A stretch of DNA of 64,000 nt from Bacillus_AB infantis_C (GTDB lineage Bacteria; Bacillota; Bacilli; Bacillales; Cytobacillaceae): positions 1 to 64,000 of the forward strand of contig NZ_JBNILH010000005.1 of NCBI RefSeq assembly GCF_050107595.1, given 5' to 3'. How positions within the stretch are numbered: position 1 is the first letter of the stretch; each line of letters begins with the position of its first letter. The translations under genes were made by a program, and so were the position numbers. Under the pieces are notes generated by a model that had not been told where the DNA came from, ran no database searches, and was given only the letters and a program-made list of their open reading frames with translations. Below are positions 24,945 through 34,603 of the stretch, one piece after another.

Positions 24945-25699
24945 CTGTAAGAAGCAGCCTCAATACCTCTGTCCTTCAGGGCGGCATGAAGCGCTGCCGC
25001 AAACTCCAGCGAATGGAGACCATCACCATGGAGGCATATGGTATCTGCTTTGATTTCAATCTCATTTCCATTCCGGCTGACAGCTTTATTTTCCAGGACC
25101 ATTTTCAGCACCTGACCGACTGCTTCTTCTGCAGTAGTGATCAGGGCATCGCTGCTTGATCTTGAAACAAGCGTTCCGTCATCCTCATATCTTCTGTCCG
25201 CAAACACCTCATGCGCAGCTCTGATTCCGATCCTTTCCGCTGCCCTGGTGCTCTCGCTGTTATGAAGCCCAAAAAGGACGAGTTCATCGTCCACACTCTG
25301 AACAGCCTTTGCCACCGCCTCTGCAAGCCGTTTATCACCCGCACACATATTATAAAGCGCCCCATGAGGTTTTACATGGCTGAGCCTGCCGCCTTCCGCT
25401 TTAACAAAAGCAGACAGTGCGCCGATTTGATATAACACCAGATCGAAGGCCTCTTCAGGATCAATATCCATTTTTCTTCGGCCAAATCCCTGGAGGTCAG
25501 GCAAACCCGGGTGCGCACCTATGGCCGTCCCATGCTGAAGGGCAAGCTTGACTGTTCTGCGCATTGTCCCTGGATCTCCTGCATGGAAGCCGCAGGCAAT
25601 ATTAGCAGATGTGATATAAGCCATGATTTCCTCATCGGATCCAATCTTGAAGCTTCCAAAGCTTTCACCGAGATCACAGTTCAAATCAATTTTCTTCAT
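24941..25699 (-). CDS. pxpA: 5-oxoprolinase subunit A (LamB/YcsF family)
   Basis: A 252-residue LamB/YcsF protein: LNCDLGESFG at the N-terminus, ANIACGFHAGDPGTM, GAHPGLPDLQGFGRR, HVKPHGALYN and CLHGDG are family signatures. PxpA acts with PxpB and PxpC to open 5-oxoproline (pyroglutamate) to glutamate using ATP. It is the last gene of a pxpB-pxpC-pxpA operon and overlaps pxpC by 14 nt, which indicates translational coupling. Confidence 0.93.
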   Translation of the reverse strand: MKKIDLNCDLGESFGSFKIGSDEEIMAYITSANIACGFHAGDPGTMRRTVKLALQHGTAIGAHPGLPDLQGFGRRKMDIDPEEAFDLVLYQIGALSAFVKAEGGRLSHVKPHGALYNMCAGDKRLAEAVAKAVQSVDDELVLFGLHNSESTRAAERIGIRAAHEVFADRRYEDDGTLVSRSSSDALITTAEEAVGQVLKMVLENKAVSRNGNEIEIKADTICLHGDGLHSLEFAAALHAALKDRGIEAASYR

Positions 25700-26663
25700 T
25701 TATGCGCACCTCTTTCTCCCATTTTTCTTTCACTATTTTTGTCATGTATGCTATTGTTTTTGCATGATTCTTATAAGCAGTTTGTGCTTCATCCAAGGAG
25801 GCAGCAGCAAACCTGATCTTATCTCCCGGTTTTTTCTGTGCAAGGATTGGAATGTCTGCGGACAGGACCTGGGCGATTTTCGGGTATCCGCCTGTTGTCT
25901 GCCTCTCAGCCATCAGGATGATGGGGTTGCCGTCAGCAGGCACCTGGACTGTCCCGGATGATACTGGTTCTGTAATCATTTCAATTTCCCTTGCTTTTGT
26001 GAGCGAAGGGCCCTTCAGCCTGTATCCCATCCTGTCAGAATCTGCTGAAATAGTAAATTCCTGCTCTGAAAACTGCTTAATAGCATCAGGAGAAAACCAG
26101 TCAGACTGCCTGCCGGGCATCACCCTGATCTTATCATGCTGAAGATAAGATGTGAGTGAGGGGGAGAGGCTCCAGCTTCTGCTGAATCGGCCGGTGGATT
26201 GTCTGATAGGAAGGACATCGTTTTTTTCTAATGTTCTGCCCTCCAGGCCGCCAAATCCTGCTTTCAGATATGTGCTCCTGCTTCCCATCAGAGGGGGCAC
26301 CAAAATGCCGCCATGGAAGGCCACATATGTACGGCATCCCGCCTTCATTCTGCCAAAAGAAAGAACATCTCCTTTTTTTGCAGTGATCGGCTTGCCTGAA
26401 TGGATATTGATGCCGTTCAGCTTTGCTTCTGTTTCTGCGCCAAATAAGCTGAAGATGCTATCCTTTTCGAAGAGCAGCCTGGGTCCAATCAACGTAATTT
26501 CAAGAACTGCTTCATCATTGAAATTGCCTGCTGCCAGATTGGCAAGTGTATAAGAGAAAAGATCCATTGCACCAGATGGCGATACCCCGATATTTTGGAA
26601 TCCTTTTCTGCCTGCATCCTGGATCGTCGTCATTAGTCCCGGCTTAAGTATTTTTATTCCCAT
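25686..26663 (-). CDS. pxpC: 5-oxoprolinase subunit C (KipA-like, biotin-carboxylase-like domain)
   Basis: A 325-residue PxpC/KipA protein: KPGLMTTIQDAGRKGFQNIGVSPSGAMD at the start, SRSTYLKAGFGGLEGR, and ILMAERQTTGGYPKIAQV near the end. It forms the 5-oxoprolinase complex with PxpB and PxpA; in B. subtilis the orthologue counters KipI inhibition of the sporulation kinase KinA. It overlaps pxpB by 10 nt and pxpA by 14 nt. Confidence 0.92.
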   Translation of the reverse strand: MGIKILKPGLMTTIQDAGRKGFQNIGVSPSGAMDLFSYTLANLAAGNFNDEAVLEITLIGPRLLFEKDSIFSLFGAETEAKLNGINIHSGKPITAKKGDVLSFGRMKAGCRTYVAFHGGILVPPLMGSRSTYLKAGFGGLEGRTLEKNDVLPIRQSTGRFSRSWSLSPSLTSYLQHDKIRVMPGRQSDWFSPDAIKQFSEQEFTISADSDRMGYRLKGPSLTKAREIEMITEPVSSGTVQVPADGNPIILMAERQTTGGYPKIAQVLSADIPILAQKKPGDKIRFAAASLDEAQTAYKNHAKTIAYMTKIVKEKWEKEVRINEEN

Positions 26664-27355
26664 AGGCTGCTGCCCCCTGACTGGAATTCTGCTTCTTCAA
26701 TCGGAAAAAAACGCAGACGGTCCCCGGGCTTAAGCAAGCTGGGTTCTTCCCTTTTTGGATCGAATAACTTTATCGGTGTCCTTCCGATAATCTGCCAGCC
26801 TCCAGGAGTCTCGTTTGGGTATATCCCTGTCTGCCTGCCAGCGATGCCCACCGAGCCAGAGGGAATCTTCAATCTTGGGGAAGTTTTGCGCGGAGCCGCT
26901 ATGCGCAGATCCATCCCGCCAAGGAAAGGGAAGCCGGGAGAGAAGCCAAGAAAGTAAATCTCGTAGTCTCGTTTACTATGCATCTCTATAACTTCTTTTT
27001 CAGACAATCGATTTGAACGGGCTACAAAAGCCAGATCCGGGGCATGTGCTCCTTCATAGCAGACAGGGATTTCCAAAAGCCGCGGTGAGACGCCATCCAA
27101 TTGTATTTCTTCTCCGAGCTTTTCATCAATTAAAGAAGAGGCTGTCTCAAAGGGAGAAAAAGTGCCGATGGCATAGGGGTCATAATGAACAGCCAATGTA
27201 TGAAAGGCAGGGACGCATTCAATCATGCCCCTGAAAGGTTTTTTTGATAAAAGGGAAGCCGCTTTCCGGACTTTTTGATTGCTTTCCGGGTCGATGCTGC
27301 TTCCGAATTCAAGGATGATGCAGCTGTCGCCTGCAGCATATGAACGATAAGGCAT
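26654..27355 (-). CDS. pxpB: 5-oxoprolinase subunit B (KipI-like)
   Basis: A 233-residue PxpB/KipI protein: GDSCIILEFG near the N-terminus, HYDPYAIG, and the cyclophilin-like C-terminal core YFLGFSPGFPFLGGMD, RLKIPSGSVGIAGRQTGIYPNETPGGWQIIGRTP. First gene of the operon. ATG 27355 is chosen because the homologous N-terminus starts there; the TTG 39 bases upstream has no ribosome binding site. The nearest candidate site (GAGAAAG) is weak. Confidence 0.9.
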   Translation of the reverse strand: MPYRSYAAGDSCIILEFGSSIDPESNQKVRKAASLLSKKPFRGMIECVPAFHTLAVHYDPYAIGTFSPFETASSLIDEKLGEEIQLDGVSPRLLEIPVCYEGAHAPDLAFVARSNRLSEKEVIEMHSKRDYEIYFLGFSPGFPFLGGMDLRIAAPRKTSPRLKIPSGSVGIAGRQTGIYPNETPGGWQIIGRTPIKLFDPKREEPSLLKPGDRLRFFPIEEAEFQSGGSSLWE

Positions 27356-27428
27356 ATTTGCACCAGCTTTCTCTAAGTAGTCAGAAACAAACAAGTATAC
27401 TGACTATTGTACAAGATAGGTGCTTGAT

Positions 27429-27932
27429 TTAAAAGGCAAGCTCAACCGGCACTTTAAAAAGCCAGACCAGCAAAAGGATGATCACACCTGAAAGGCCGTA
27501 AGTCAATAAGGGCCTCATATGATGCAGCCTGATCATTATGTACATCACCGGGTAAAAGAGAAGCTCCATCCAATATTGATAGCCATTCTCAAAAACAATC
27601 ATCCCTGTTGCAGCAAAAGGGAATTCTGCCGCAAAAGAAAGAACGCTCCAAAGTATTATATACCGGAGTCTGCCGCCCTTTTCCGGGTAGAATGACAGGT
27701 ATAATACCGTAATTGCTGGTAGTATGGCGAATGCATGAAGCAGCTCTCCTGCAAAATGCGATTCTAATGGAATGCTTTTGTGCTTCCATAATAGATGATC
27801 CTTGCAGATAAAATTGTACAAAAGCACCAACACAGAGGTATAAAGCATCGTAGGGTGATAGGCACGCCAGTTTTTCCATGCTTTCAAATAGCCGGCGCAA
27901 ACAGCCAGGATAATGGATAATGTAATGTTCAT
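27429..27932 (-). CDS. CBO0543-type multipass membrane protein
   Basis: A 167-residue membrane protein with five or six hydrophobic segments. The WKNWRAYHPTMLYTSVLVLLYNFICKDHLLWKH segment is characteristic of the CBO0543 family of Firmicutes, whose function is unknown. ATG 27932 has GAGGTG seven bases upstream; the frame begins earlier without a good site. It lies upstream of pxpB on the same strand with a 73-base gap. Confidence 0.7.
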   Translation of the reverse strand: MNITLSIILAVCAGYLKAWKNWRAYHPTMLYTSVLVLLYNFICKDHLLWKHKSIPLESHFAGELLHAFAILPAITVLYLSFYPEKGGRLRYIILWSVLSFAAEFPFAATGMIVFENGYQYWMELLFYPVMYIMIRLHHMRPLLTYGLSGVIILLLVWLFKVPVELAF

Positions 27933-28084
27933 CTTCTGCACCTCAATAGGAGAAATCATCTTATAATTTACTTTTTTTGTAAAAAATACACCCGCCCATT
28001 GATATTTATTAAATTAAACGATGGCAGCGGCTGGATATTGATCAAGCATGAAAATTTTTCACGGGACATACAAATTATAAATTC

Positions 28085-28114
28085 CTGTATAACATAAAAG
28101 CCTGCCGTCATTGG
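28085..28114 (-). terminator. Terminator of the methionine operon
   Basis: On the minus strand GGCCTGCC, loop AATGAC, GGCAGGC, then TTTTATG, just after the metH stop. Confidence 0.8.
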
Positions 28115-28126
28115 CAGGCCGTTGCA

Positions 28127-31100
28127 TCAGTTTTTCAAGACATTAAAATACCGTGCTTCCGGATGGGCAAAAACCATGGCTGAAACCGAAGCTTCCGGCT
28201 CCATCATGAATCCTTCCGTCAGTTCTATGCCAATTTCCTCCGGCCTGATCAAATCAAAAAGCTTGCGCTGATCTTCAAGCTCCGGGCAGGCGGGATAGCC
28301 GAATGAAAAGCGCTGTCCCTGATATTTTGCTGAAAATCTCTCTTTCATAGTAAAGTCTACTGGATCCGGGAAGCCCCAGCGGTCACGTATCTGCCTGTGG
28401 ACAAGTTCTGCAAAGCCTTCTGCCGTCTCAAGCGCCAAAGCCTGAAGGGCATGGTTTTCAAGGAAGCGGCCATCCTCTTTAAGATTTACAGCAGTCTCCC
28501 TGACAGCATTGCCGGCTGTAACAGAGAAAAAGGCCACATAATCCATTTCCCCCCCATCAGCAGGCTTCAGATAATCGGCAAGACACAAAAATGGTTCAGT
28601 CTGCTGGCGTGGAAAATCGAATGTCTCCAATATCCTTCTGTGATCATTTTTATCGTAAATGATGACCTTGTTACCGTCAGATTGAGCCGGAAAAAATTGA
28701 TACACAGCTCCCGGCATGATCCAGCCCTCCGTTTTTGCCTGAACGATAAGGGAATCTACTGTATCCTTCAATTTCAATGCCTTCTCATCACCTGACTCAA
28801 TGAGACGGCTGATATTGCCCTTAAGCCCCAAATGATGCCCCAAGAGCATCTGCCGGTTGATATAAGGCTCTATATGCCCAAGAGTATAGGATTTCAGGAC
28901 ATGCCGCTCCAAATCCTGCGGAACATAAACCGGTACATCAGACCTGACAGCGGGCCGCACCTTAACTGCAGCTAGAGCTCCTGCTTTTCTTTCTGTTAAG
29001 GCAGCGGGGAGGGGAAGGGACCGCTTCGCCACTTGCTCGGCAAGGAGCCTGTTGTATTCCGGTTCGTGCCGGAGCTGATCGGCGATTGATAATCCATTCA
29101 TTGCATCTTTGGCATACATGACAAGGCCGTTATATTCCCTTGAAATCTTTGTATCCGTAAATTTCCTTGATAGTGCCGCACCTCCGACGAGAATAGGGAT
29201 ATCTATGCCTGCCTGTTTCATATCAGAAGCAGTGATGACCATCTGCTGGGCGGATTTAACAAGCAGGCCGGAAAGTCCGACCATATCAGGCTTTTCCTTT
29301 TTTACTGCTTTTACAAGCTCAGAAGGCGATACTTTAATGCCTAAGTCGATTACCTGGTAGCCGTTATTGCTGAGAATGATATCAACAAGATTTTTGCCGA
29401 TATCATGGACATCTCCTTTTACAGTGGCAAGAATGATCTTCCCTTTGCCTGAGGAACTTCCTTTTTCCATAAAAGGCTCAAGATAGGAAACAGAAGCTTT
29501 CATTACTTCTGCACTCTGAAGCACTTCGGCGACGATCAGCTGGTTGTCGTTGAACAGGCGGCCGACCTCTTTCATCCCATCCATCAGGGGACCATTGATA
29601 ATTTCAAGAGGGGAATTGTACTCGAGTAAGGCTCCCTTAAGGTCATCCAGCAGGCCTTCTTTAGTTCCTTCTATAATATAATAGGCAAGGCGCTCAGCCA
29701 GGCTCATATCAGGGAGGAGACTTTTTTCTTCCTTTTTCCTCCCCCTGTAGAATTCTGTGAACTGTGCCAGCGTTTCATCTGTGGTTTCAAATAACAGCTC
29801 TTCTGCCAAAGCTGTTTCCTCCCTGGCTATACTGGCAAAGCGCTCAAGCTTTTCTGTATTCACGATTGCATAGTCCAGCCCTGCCTGGGTACAGTGGTAG
29901 AGGAACACGGAATTAAGAATTTCCCTTCCTACAGGAGGCAGGCCAAAAGAAACATTGCTGATGCCAAGAATCGTCTGTGTCTTTGGAAAGCGTTCTTTTA
30001 TCAGCCGGATACCCTCAACAGTAGCTCTTGCTGAGCCGATGTATTGTTCATCACCGGTCCCGACCGGGAAGACTAGCGGATCAAATATGATGTCCTCTGG
30101 AGGAATCCCGTATTTCTCAACAAGAAGGCTGTAGGAGCGGGAAGCGATTTCAAGCTTTCTGTCTGCACTCACTCCCATGCCTTTCTCATCTATGGTTCCG
30201 ACTACCACTGCTGCTCCGTACAGGCTTATGAGAGGGGCAATAGCCTCAAACCTTTCTTCGCCATCCTCCAGATTTATAGAATTAATCACAGATTTACCCT
30301 GCAGGTATATAAGAGCTTTTTCTATAACTTTCTCATCCGTAGAATCTATCACAATTGGAGCCTTTACTTTTTTAGTTACTTCTCTGATGAAGTTTTCCAT
30401 GTCTTCCAGTTCATCGCGATCCGGGTCAGCAAGGCATATATCAATAACATGGGCGCCGTTCTTGACCTGCGCCCTCGCGACTTCTGAAGCTTCTTCAAAC
30501 TTGCCCTCGGCAATCAATCTTTTGAACTTCCTGGATCCTATGACGTTTGTCCGCTCGCCGACCATGATGGGCCGGAGGGTTGGGTCATCATAGATAAGCG
30601 GCTCAATGCCTGATACTTTATGGACAGATGCTGCAGAGAGCTTTCGCGGTTCAAAATGTTCCATTTTATCTGCAATCGCCTTGATATGCTCCGGTGTAGT
30701 TCCGCAGCACCCGCCTACGATGTTCAGCCAGCCTTGGGATGCAAACCCTGCAAGCTTCTCTGCGAGCGATTCCGGTGTTTCATGGTAGCGTCCTTCTTCA
30801 TCAGGCAGCCCGGCGTTTGGATAGCAGCTGACAGCAGCATCAGCAAGGGAAGATAAAGACCTGATATGCTCCTGCATGAATTCTGGGCCTGTAGCGCAAT
30901 TAAGGCCGACAGCCAGCGGTTTCATATGCTCGAGAGAAATATAGAAAGCTTCAATTGACTGGCCCGCAAGTGTCGTCCCCATGGGTTCGATTGTGCCTGA
31001 AACAATAAGGGGGAGAGTGATGCCGGTTTTTTTGAAGGCATTTTGAATCCCGATGTATCCTGCTTTTACATTGAGCATATCCTGGCTGGTCTCTAGAAGG

Positions 31101-31576
31101 AGCAGGTCTGCTTTGCCATCAATTAATCCGCAGGCTTGCTCCTCATAGGACAATGCCAGCTCTTCAAATGTTGTTCCCCCTGTCACACTAAGTGTTTTTG
31201 TAGTCGGACCCATAGATCCGGCAACAAAACGCGGCCAGGAAGGAGTACTGATCTGATCAGCCGCTCTTCTTGCAATCAAGGAAGCTGTTCTGTTTATTTC
31301 ATAGGCTTTATCTCCTATGCTGTACTCATCAAGTACTATGCTCGTGGCACCGAAAGTATTGGTTTCAATTATATCGGCACCAGCTTTAAGATAGGCGAGA
31401 TGGATTTCCTGAATCAACCCCGGTGCTGTAAGATTCAGGTATTCATTGCAGCCGTCAAACTGTTCACCGCCAAAATCTTCAGCAGAAAGATCAGCTCTCT
31501 GCAGCATCGTTCCCATGGCGCCATCCATGATCAAAATTTTGTGATTCATTCTTTCAGATAGAGATATTTTTTGCAT
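28127..31576 (-). CDS. metH: Cobalamin-dependent methionine synthase
   Basis: The 1149-residue enzyme has all four MetH modules: homocysteine-binding barrel (zinc Cys pair in GGCCGT near residue 288), pterin-binding barrel (ERTNVIGSRKF), B12-binding domain (DVHDIGKN, with the cobalt-ligating His near 722) and the C-terminal AdoMet activation domain. It transfers the methyl of methyltetrahydrofolate to homocysteine. It is the last gene of an S-box operon and overlaps the preceding yitJ by 23 nt. No cobalamin-independent metE is in the window. Confidence 0.96.
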   Translation of the reverse strand: MQKISLSERMNHKILIMDGAMGTMLQRADLSAEDFGGEQFDGCNEYLNLTAPGLIQEIHLAYLKAGADIIETNTFGATSIVLDEYSIGDKAYEINRTASLIARRAADQISTPSWPRFVAGSMGPTTKTLSVTGGTTFEELALSYEEQACGLIDGKADLLLLETSQDMLNVKAGYIGIQNAFKKTGITLPLIVSGTIEPMGTTLAGQSIEAFYISLEHMKPLAVGLNCATGPEFMQEHIRSLSSLADAAVSCYPNAGLPDEEGRYHETPESLAEKLAGFASQGWLNIVGGCCGTTPEHIKAIADKMEHFEPRKLSAASVHKVSGIEPLIYDDPTLRPIMVGERTNVIGSRKFKRLIAEGKFEEASEVARAQVKNGAHVIDICLADPDRDELEDMENFIREVTKKVKAPIVIDSTDEKVIEKALIYLQGKSVINSINLEDGEERFEAIAPLISLYGAAVVVGTIDEKGMGVSADRKLEIASRSYSLLVEKYGIPPEDIIFDPLVFPVGTGDEQYIGSARATVEGIRLIKERFPKTQTILGISNVSFGLPPVGREILNSVFLYHCTQAGLDYAIVNTEKLERFASIAREETALAEELLFETTDETLAQFTEFYRGRKKEEKSLLPDMSLAERLAYYIIEGTKEGLLDDLKGALLEYNSPLEIINGPLMDGMKEVGRLFNDNQLIVAEVLQSAEVMKASVSYLEPFMEKGSSSGKGKIILATVKGDVHDIGKNLVDIILSNNGYQVIDLGIKVSPSELVKAVKKEKPDMVGLSGLLVKSAQQMVITASDMKQAGIDIPILVGGAALSRKFTDTKISREYNGLVMYAKDAMNGLSIADQLRHEPEYNRLLAEQVAKRSLPLPAALTERKAGALAAVKVRPAVRSDVPVYVPQDLERHVLKSYTLGHIEPYINRQMLLGHHLGLKGNISRLIESGDEKALKLKDTVDSLIVQAKTEGWIMPGAVYQFFPAQSDGNKVIIYDKNDHRRILETFDFPRQQTEPFLCLADYLKPADGGEMDYVAFFSVTAGNAVRETAVNLKEDGRFLENHALQALALETAEGFAELVHRQIRDRWGFPDPVDFTMKERFSAKYQGQRFSFGYPACPELEDQRKLFDLIRPEEIGIELTEGFMMEPEASVSAMVFAHPEARYFNVLKN

Positions 31577-33419
31577 TTCTGTTCCTCCTGGCTGTTTTCA
31601 GCTCCACGCTGCGGGCATATTTGGCAAGTTCCGCTGTCAGTTCATACTTCATGAACGGGGTGATTAAATAGATGCCGTTAAACAGCTCTGCAGCTGCATC
31701 AATCAGTTCTTTGCTTATGCTGATCCCTTCTCTTACAGACTGGATGGGGTCATCTTTCAGGCTATTCATACGTTTCCTGATTTTGTCGGATATCTTGATG
31801 CCCGGCACTTCATTATGAAGGAAATCGGCATTCCTGCTGCTTGTCAGAGGCATCAGGCCTATATAAATCGGCTGTTCCAGATGTTTGGCAGCATCATATA
31901 TTTCCAGCAGTTTCTCTTCCGAAAATACAGGCTGGGTAATAAAATAATCCGCTCCGTAAGCCGCCTTTTTTTCAAGCCTCTGAACTGCCTTCTCGAGAGA
32001 GCGGACATTTGGGTTAAAAGCAGCAGCAACAGAGAATGCAGCCTTTTGTCCAAGATCCTTGCCTGAAATCGAGCGGCCTTCATTCAGCTGCTTGATCATC
32101 TGGATAAGCTCGAAGGAGGACATATCATAGACGGAGGAGGCGCCGGGAAAATCACCGACCCTTGCAGGATCTCCAGTAATGGCAAGAATATCATGCAGCC
32201 CCAAAGTATGAAGGCCCATTAAATGAGACTGCAGCCCAATGATATTCCTGTCCCGGCATGTAAGATGAATGAGCGGCCGAAGCCCCAGCCGGGTCTTTGC
32301 CAGATAGCCGAGTGATTCATTTGAGATCCTGGGTGATGCAAGAGAATTATCAGCAAGTGTAATGGCATCTATTCCTGCGGCTTGCAGTGCCTTGGCACCC
32401 GCAAAAAAATTGTCTGTATCCAATTTCCTTGGCGGATCTAATTCCACGATGACCGATTGTTTTTCCTTCACAAGATTTTGGAGAGGGGGGAGATCTCTTT
32501 TTGCCTCTTTAGGCAAGACTTGAATATCAGCCTTTGGTTCCCTAACCTCCTTTTTCCCGATAGGAGGTGATCCTTTTAATTCCTCCGAAAATGCACGGAT
32601 GTGAGCAGGAGTGGTGCCGCAGCAGCCTCCAAGCAGCCGGACTCCCTGGTTCCTGAAAGCTTTGGCAGATTGCCTGAAATAGTCTGCATCTCCCTCGTAA
32701 TGGAATTTTCCATCCGTGTATGCAGGCAGGCTGGCATTCGGATATGCGGACAGATATGCCTTCTGCGGGAGGGGCACCTCCTCAAGCGTCAGCAGCATAT
32801 GATGGGGGCCAAGCCGGCAATTGAGTCCCACGATATCCGCCCCGAGCGCTTCCAGCCTGGACAATGCTTCCCTTATGGGTGTATGATCCTGCAGGATTCC
32901 TGTTTCCTGCAGTGACACCTGCGCAATGAGAGGGAGGGCTGTTTCTTTTCTAGCGATCGAAAGGACTGTTTCCAGTTCCTTGAGATCGTAATACGTCTCA
33001 AGAAGGATCGCATCTACCCCTTCCATCAGCAGGCAGTAGAGCTGCTCCCTGAAGCTTCTTTTTATCTCTTCTATAGATATGGAGTGAGGTTTAATCCCGC
33101 GGCTGCCGCCAATCGTTCCCGCAACAAATGCACTTTTTCCCGCAGCCTTCCTCGCAACCGCGACAGCGGCACTGTTTATCTCTTTTACATGGTCCTCAAG
33201 TCCGTAGCGCTGCAGCTTGAGATAATTGGCTGCATATGTGTTTGTCTGAATCAGAGTTGCACCGGCATCTATATAGGCTTGATGGATATTTTGAATTTGG
33301 CCGGGCTGTGATACATTGAGTTCTTCAAAGCAGAAATCAGTACCATAGGAATAGAGGAGGGTGCCCATCGCTCCATCTGCTATGATGATCTCTTTTTCCA
33401 TTTTATCCAGCAGGTTCAT
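31554..33419 (-). CDS. yitJ: Bifunctional homocysteine S-methyltransferase / methylenetetrahydrofolate reductase
   Basis: A 621-residue fusion like B. subtilis YitJ: an N-terminal homocysteine methyltransferase domain (ADGAMGTLLYSYG, LGGCCGTTPAHIRA near residue 275) and a C-terminal MTHFR domain from about residue 320 (VELDPPRKLDTDNFF, DILAITGDPARVGDFPG, YFITQPVF). The reductase supplies methyltetrahydrofolate for the adjacent metH. Overlaps metC by 4 nt and metH by 23 nt. Confidence 0.95.
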   Translation of the reverse strand: MNLLDKMEKEIIIADGAMGTLLYSYGTDFCFEELNVSQPGQIQNIHQAYIDAGATLIQTNTYAANYLKLQRYGLEDHVKEINSAAVAVARKAAGKSAFVAGTIGGSRGIKPHSISIEEIKRSFREQLYCLLMEGVDAILLETYYDLKELETVLSIARKETALPLIAQVSLQETGILQDHTPIREALSRLEALGADIVGLNCRLGPHHMLLTLEEVPLPQKAYLSAYPNASLPAYTDGKFHYEGDADYFRQSAKAFRNQGVRLLGGCCGTTPAHIRAFSEELKGSPPIGKKEVREPKADIQVLPKEAKRDLPPLQNLVKEKQSVIVELDPPRKLDTDNFFAGAKALQAAGIDAITLADNSLASPRISNESLGYLAKTRLGLRPLIHLTCRDRNIIGLQSHLMGLHTLGLHDILAITGDPARVGDFPGASSVYDMSSFELIQMIKQLNEGRSISGKDLGQKAAFSVAAAFNPNVRSLEKAVQRLEKKAAYGADYFITQPVFSEEKLLEIYDAAKHLEQPIYIGLMPLTSSRNADFLHNEVPGIKISDKIRKRMNSLKDDPIQSVREGISISKELIDAAAELFNGIYLITPFMKYELTAELAKYARSVELKTARRNRNAKNISI

Positions 33420-34603
33420 AGTTTTACCCTCGCTGAAGCGGATGTTCTCTCTACAGCAGCAAGTGCCCTGCTTAAATCATCTATTAAATCATCCGGATTT
33501 TCGAGACCTGCTGAAAGGCGGAGAAGCGAGTCAGATATTCCCCGTCTGCTTCTTTCGGATGAGGACATGGAAGCATGGGACATCCTGGCTGGCCAGGAGA
33601 GTATGGACTCGACGGCCCCCAGGCTTACTGCAAAAACCGGGATTTCCAGGGCTTCAGAGAATTTCCGCAGCGCATCTTCGTCCTCAAGCTCAAAAGAAAG
33701 CACCGCTCCCGGCCCGGCAGCCTGTTCTCTCTGCAGCTTATACTGAGGATGGCTCTCAAGCCCCGGGTAATGCACTTTTTTCACAAGTGGGTGATTCTCA
33801 AGGAAAGAAGCAATTTTCTGTGCTGTTTTCATTGACTGCTGCAGTCTGACATGAAGGGTTTTCAAACCCCTCAGCACAAGCCAGCAATCCTGCACGCCAA
33901 GGACAGCCCCAAAGGAATTCTGCAGAAAGGCCACTTTCTCAGCCAGCTTTGGATCTTTTACAGCACAGAGGCCGGCAACGACGTCACTGTGTCCGGAGAT
34001 AAATTTCGTCGCACTGTGAAGGACAATATCTGCCCCTAGGTCCAGCGGCTTTTGCAGCTGTGGGGTCATGAACGTATTATCTACGAAGGTATAAGCATCA
34101 TTTTCCTTGGCAATCTCAGCAATGCTTTTGATATCGGCAACCTTCAAGAGGGGATTGGAAGGTGTTTCAACATAGAATAGTTTTGTATGTGGAAGGGCAG
34201 CCTCTTTTATTTCCTCTATATTAGTCATATCTGCGAAAGTGTAATCGATTCCGTAGCGCGAGAGGACCTCGGTGACCATCCTGTAGGTGCCTCCATATAC
34301 GTCCTCTGAAATAATGACATGGTCTCCCTGTGACAGAAGAAGAAAGCAAGTGGAGATGGCCGCCATCCCGGAAGAGAAGGCAAACCCTTTAGACCCGCCC
34401 TCAAGTCCGGCAATTATATCTTCAAGCGCCTCTCTTGTCGGGTTGAGGCTCCGGGAGTAGTCGTATTTGCCAAAAGACTCAAGATCCTTTTGATGGAAAG
34501 TGGAGGCATGATGAATCGGGACGCTTACAGCCCCTGTGAACGGGTCTGTTTTATGTTTATTGTGCAATAGCTTTGTTTCGAATCGATAGCAGTCTTTCTT
34601 CAT
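33416..34603 (-). CDS. metC: Cystathionine beta-lyase
   Basis: A 395-residue PLP enzyme of the Cys/Met metabolism family. PLP Lys is in DIVLHSATKFISGHSD; SSGMAAISTC and YVETPSNPLLKVADI are family marks. Position in a metI-metC-yitJ-metH operon, as in B. subtilis metIC, supports cleavage of cystathionine to homocysteine. Its stop overlaps yitJ (ATGA) and its start overlaps metI by 4 nt. Confidence 0.9.
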   Translation of the reverse strand: MKKDCYRFETKLLHNKHKTDPFTGAVSVPIHHASTFHQKDLESFGKYDYSRSLNPTREALEDIIAGLEGGSKGFAFSSGMAAISTCFLLLSQGDHVIISEDVYGGTYRMVTEVLSRYGIDYTFADMTNIEEIKEAALPHTKLFYVETPSNPLLKVADIKSIAEIAKENDAYTFVDNTFMTPQLQKPLDLGADIVLHSATKFISGHSDVVAGLCAVKDPKLAEKVAFLQNSFGAVLGVQDCWLVLRGLKTLHVRLQQSMKTAQKIASFLENHPLVKKVHYPGLESHPQYKLQREQAAGPGAVLSFELEDEDALRKFSEALEIPVFAVSLGAVESILSWPARMSHASMSSSERSRRGISDSLLRLSAGLENPDDLIDDLSRALAAVERTSASARVKL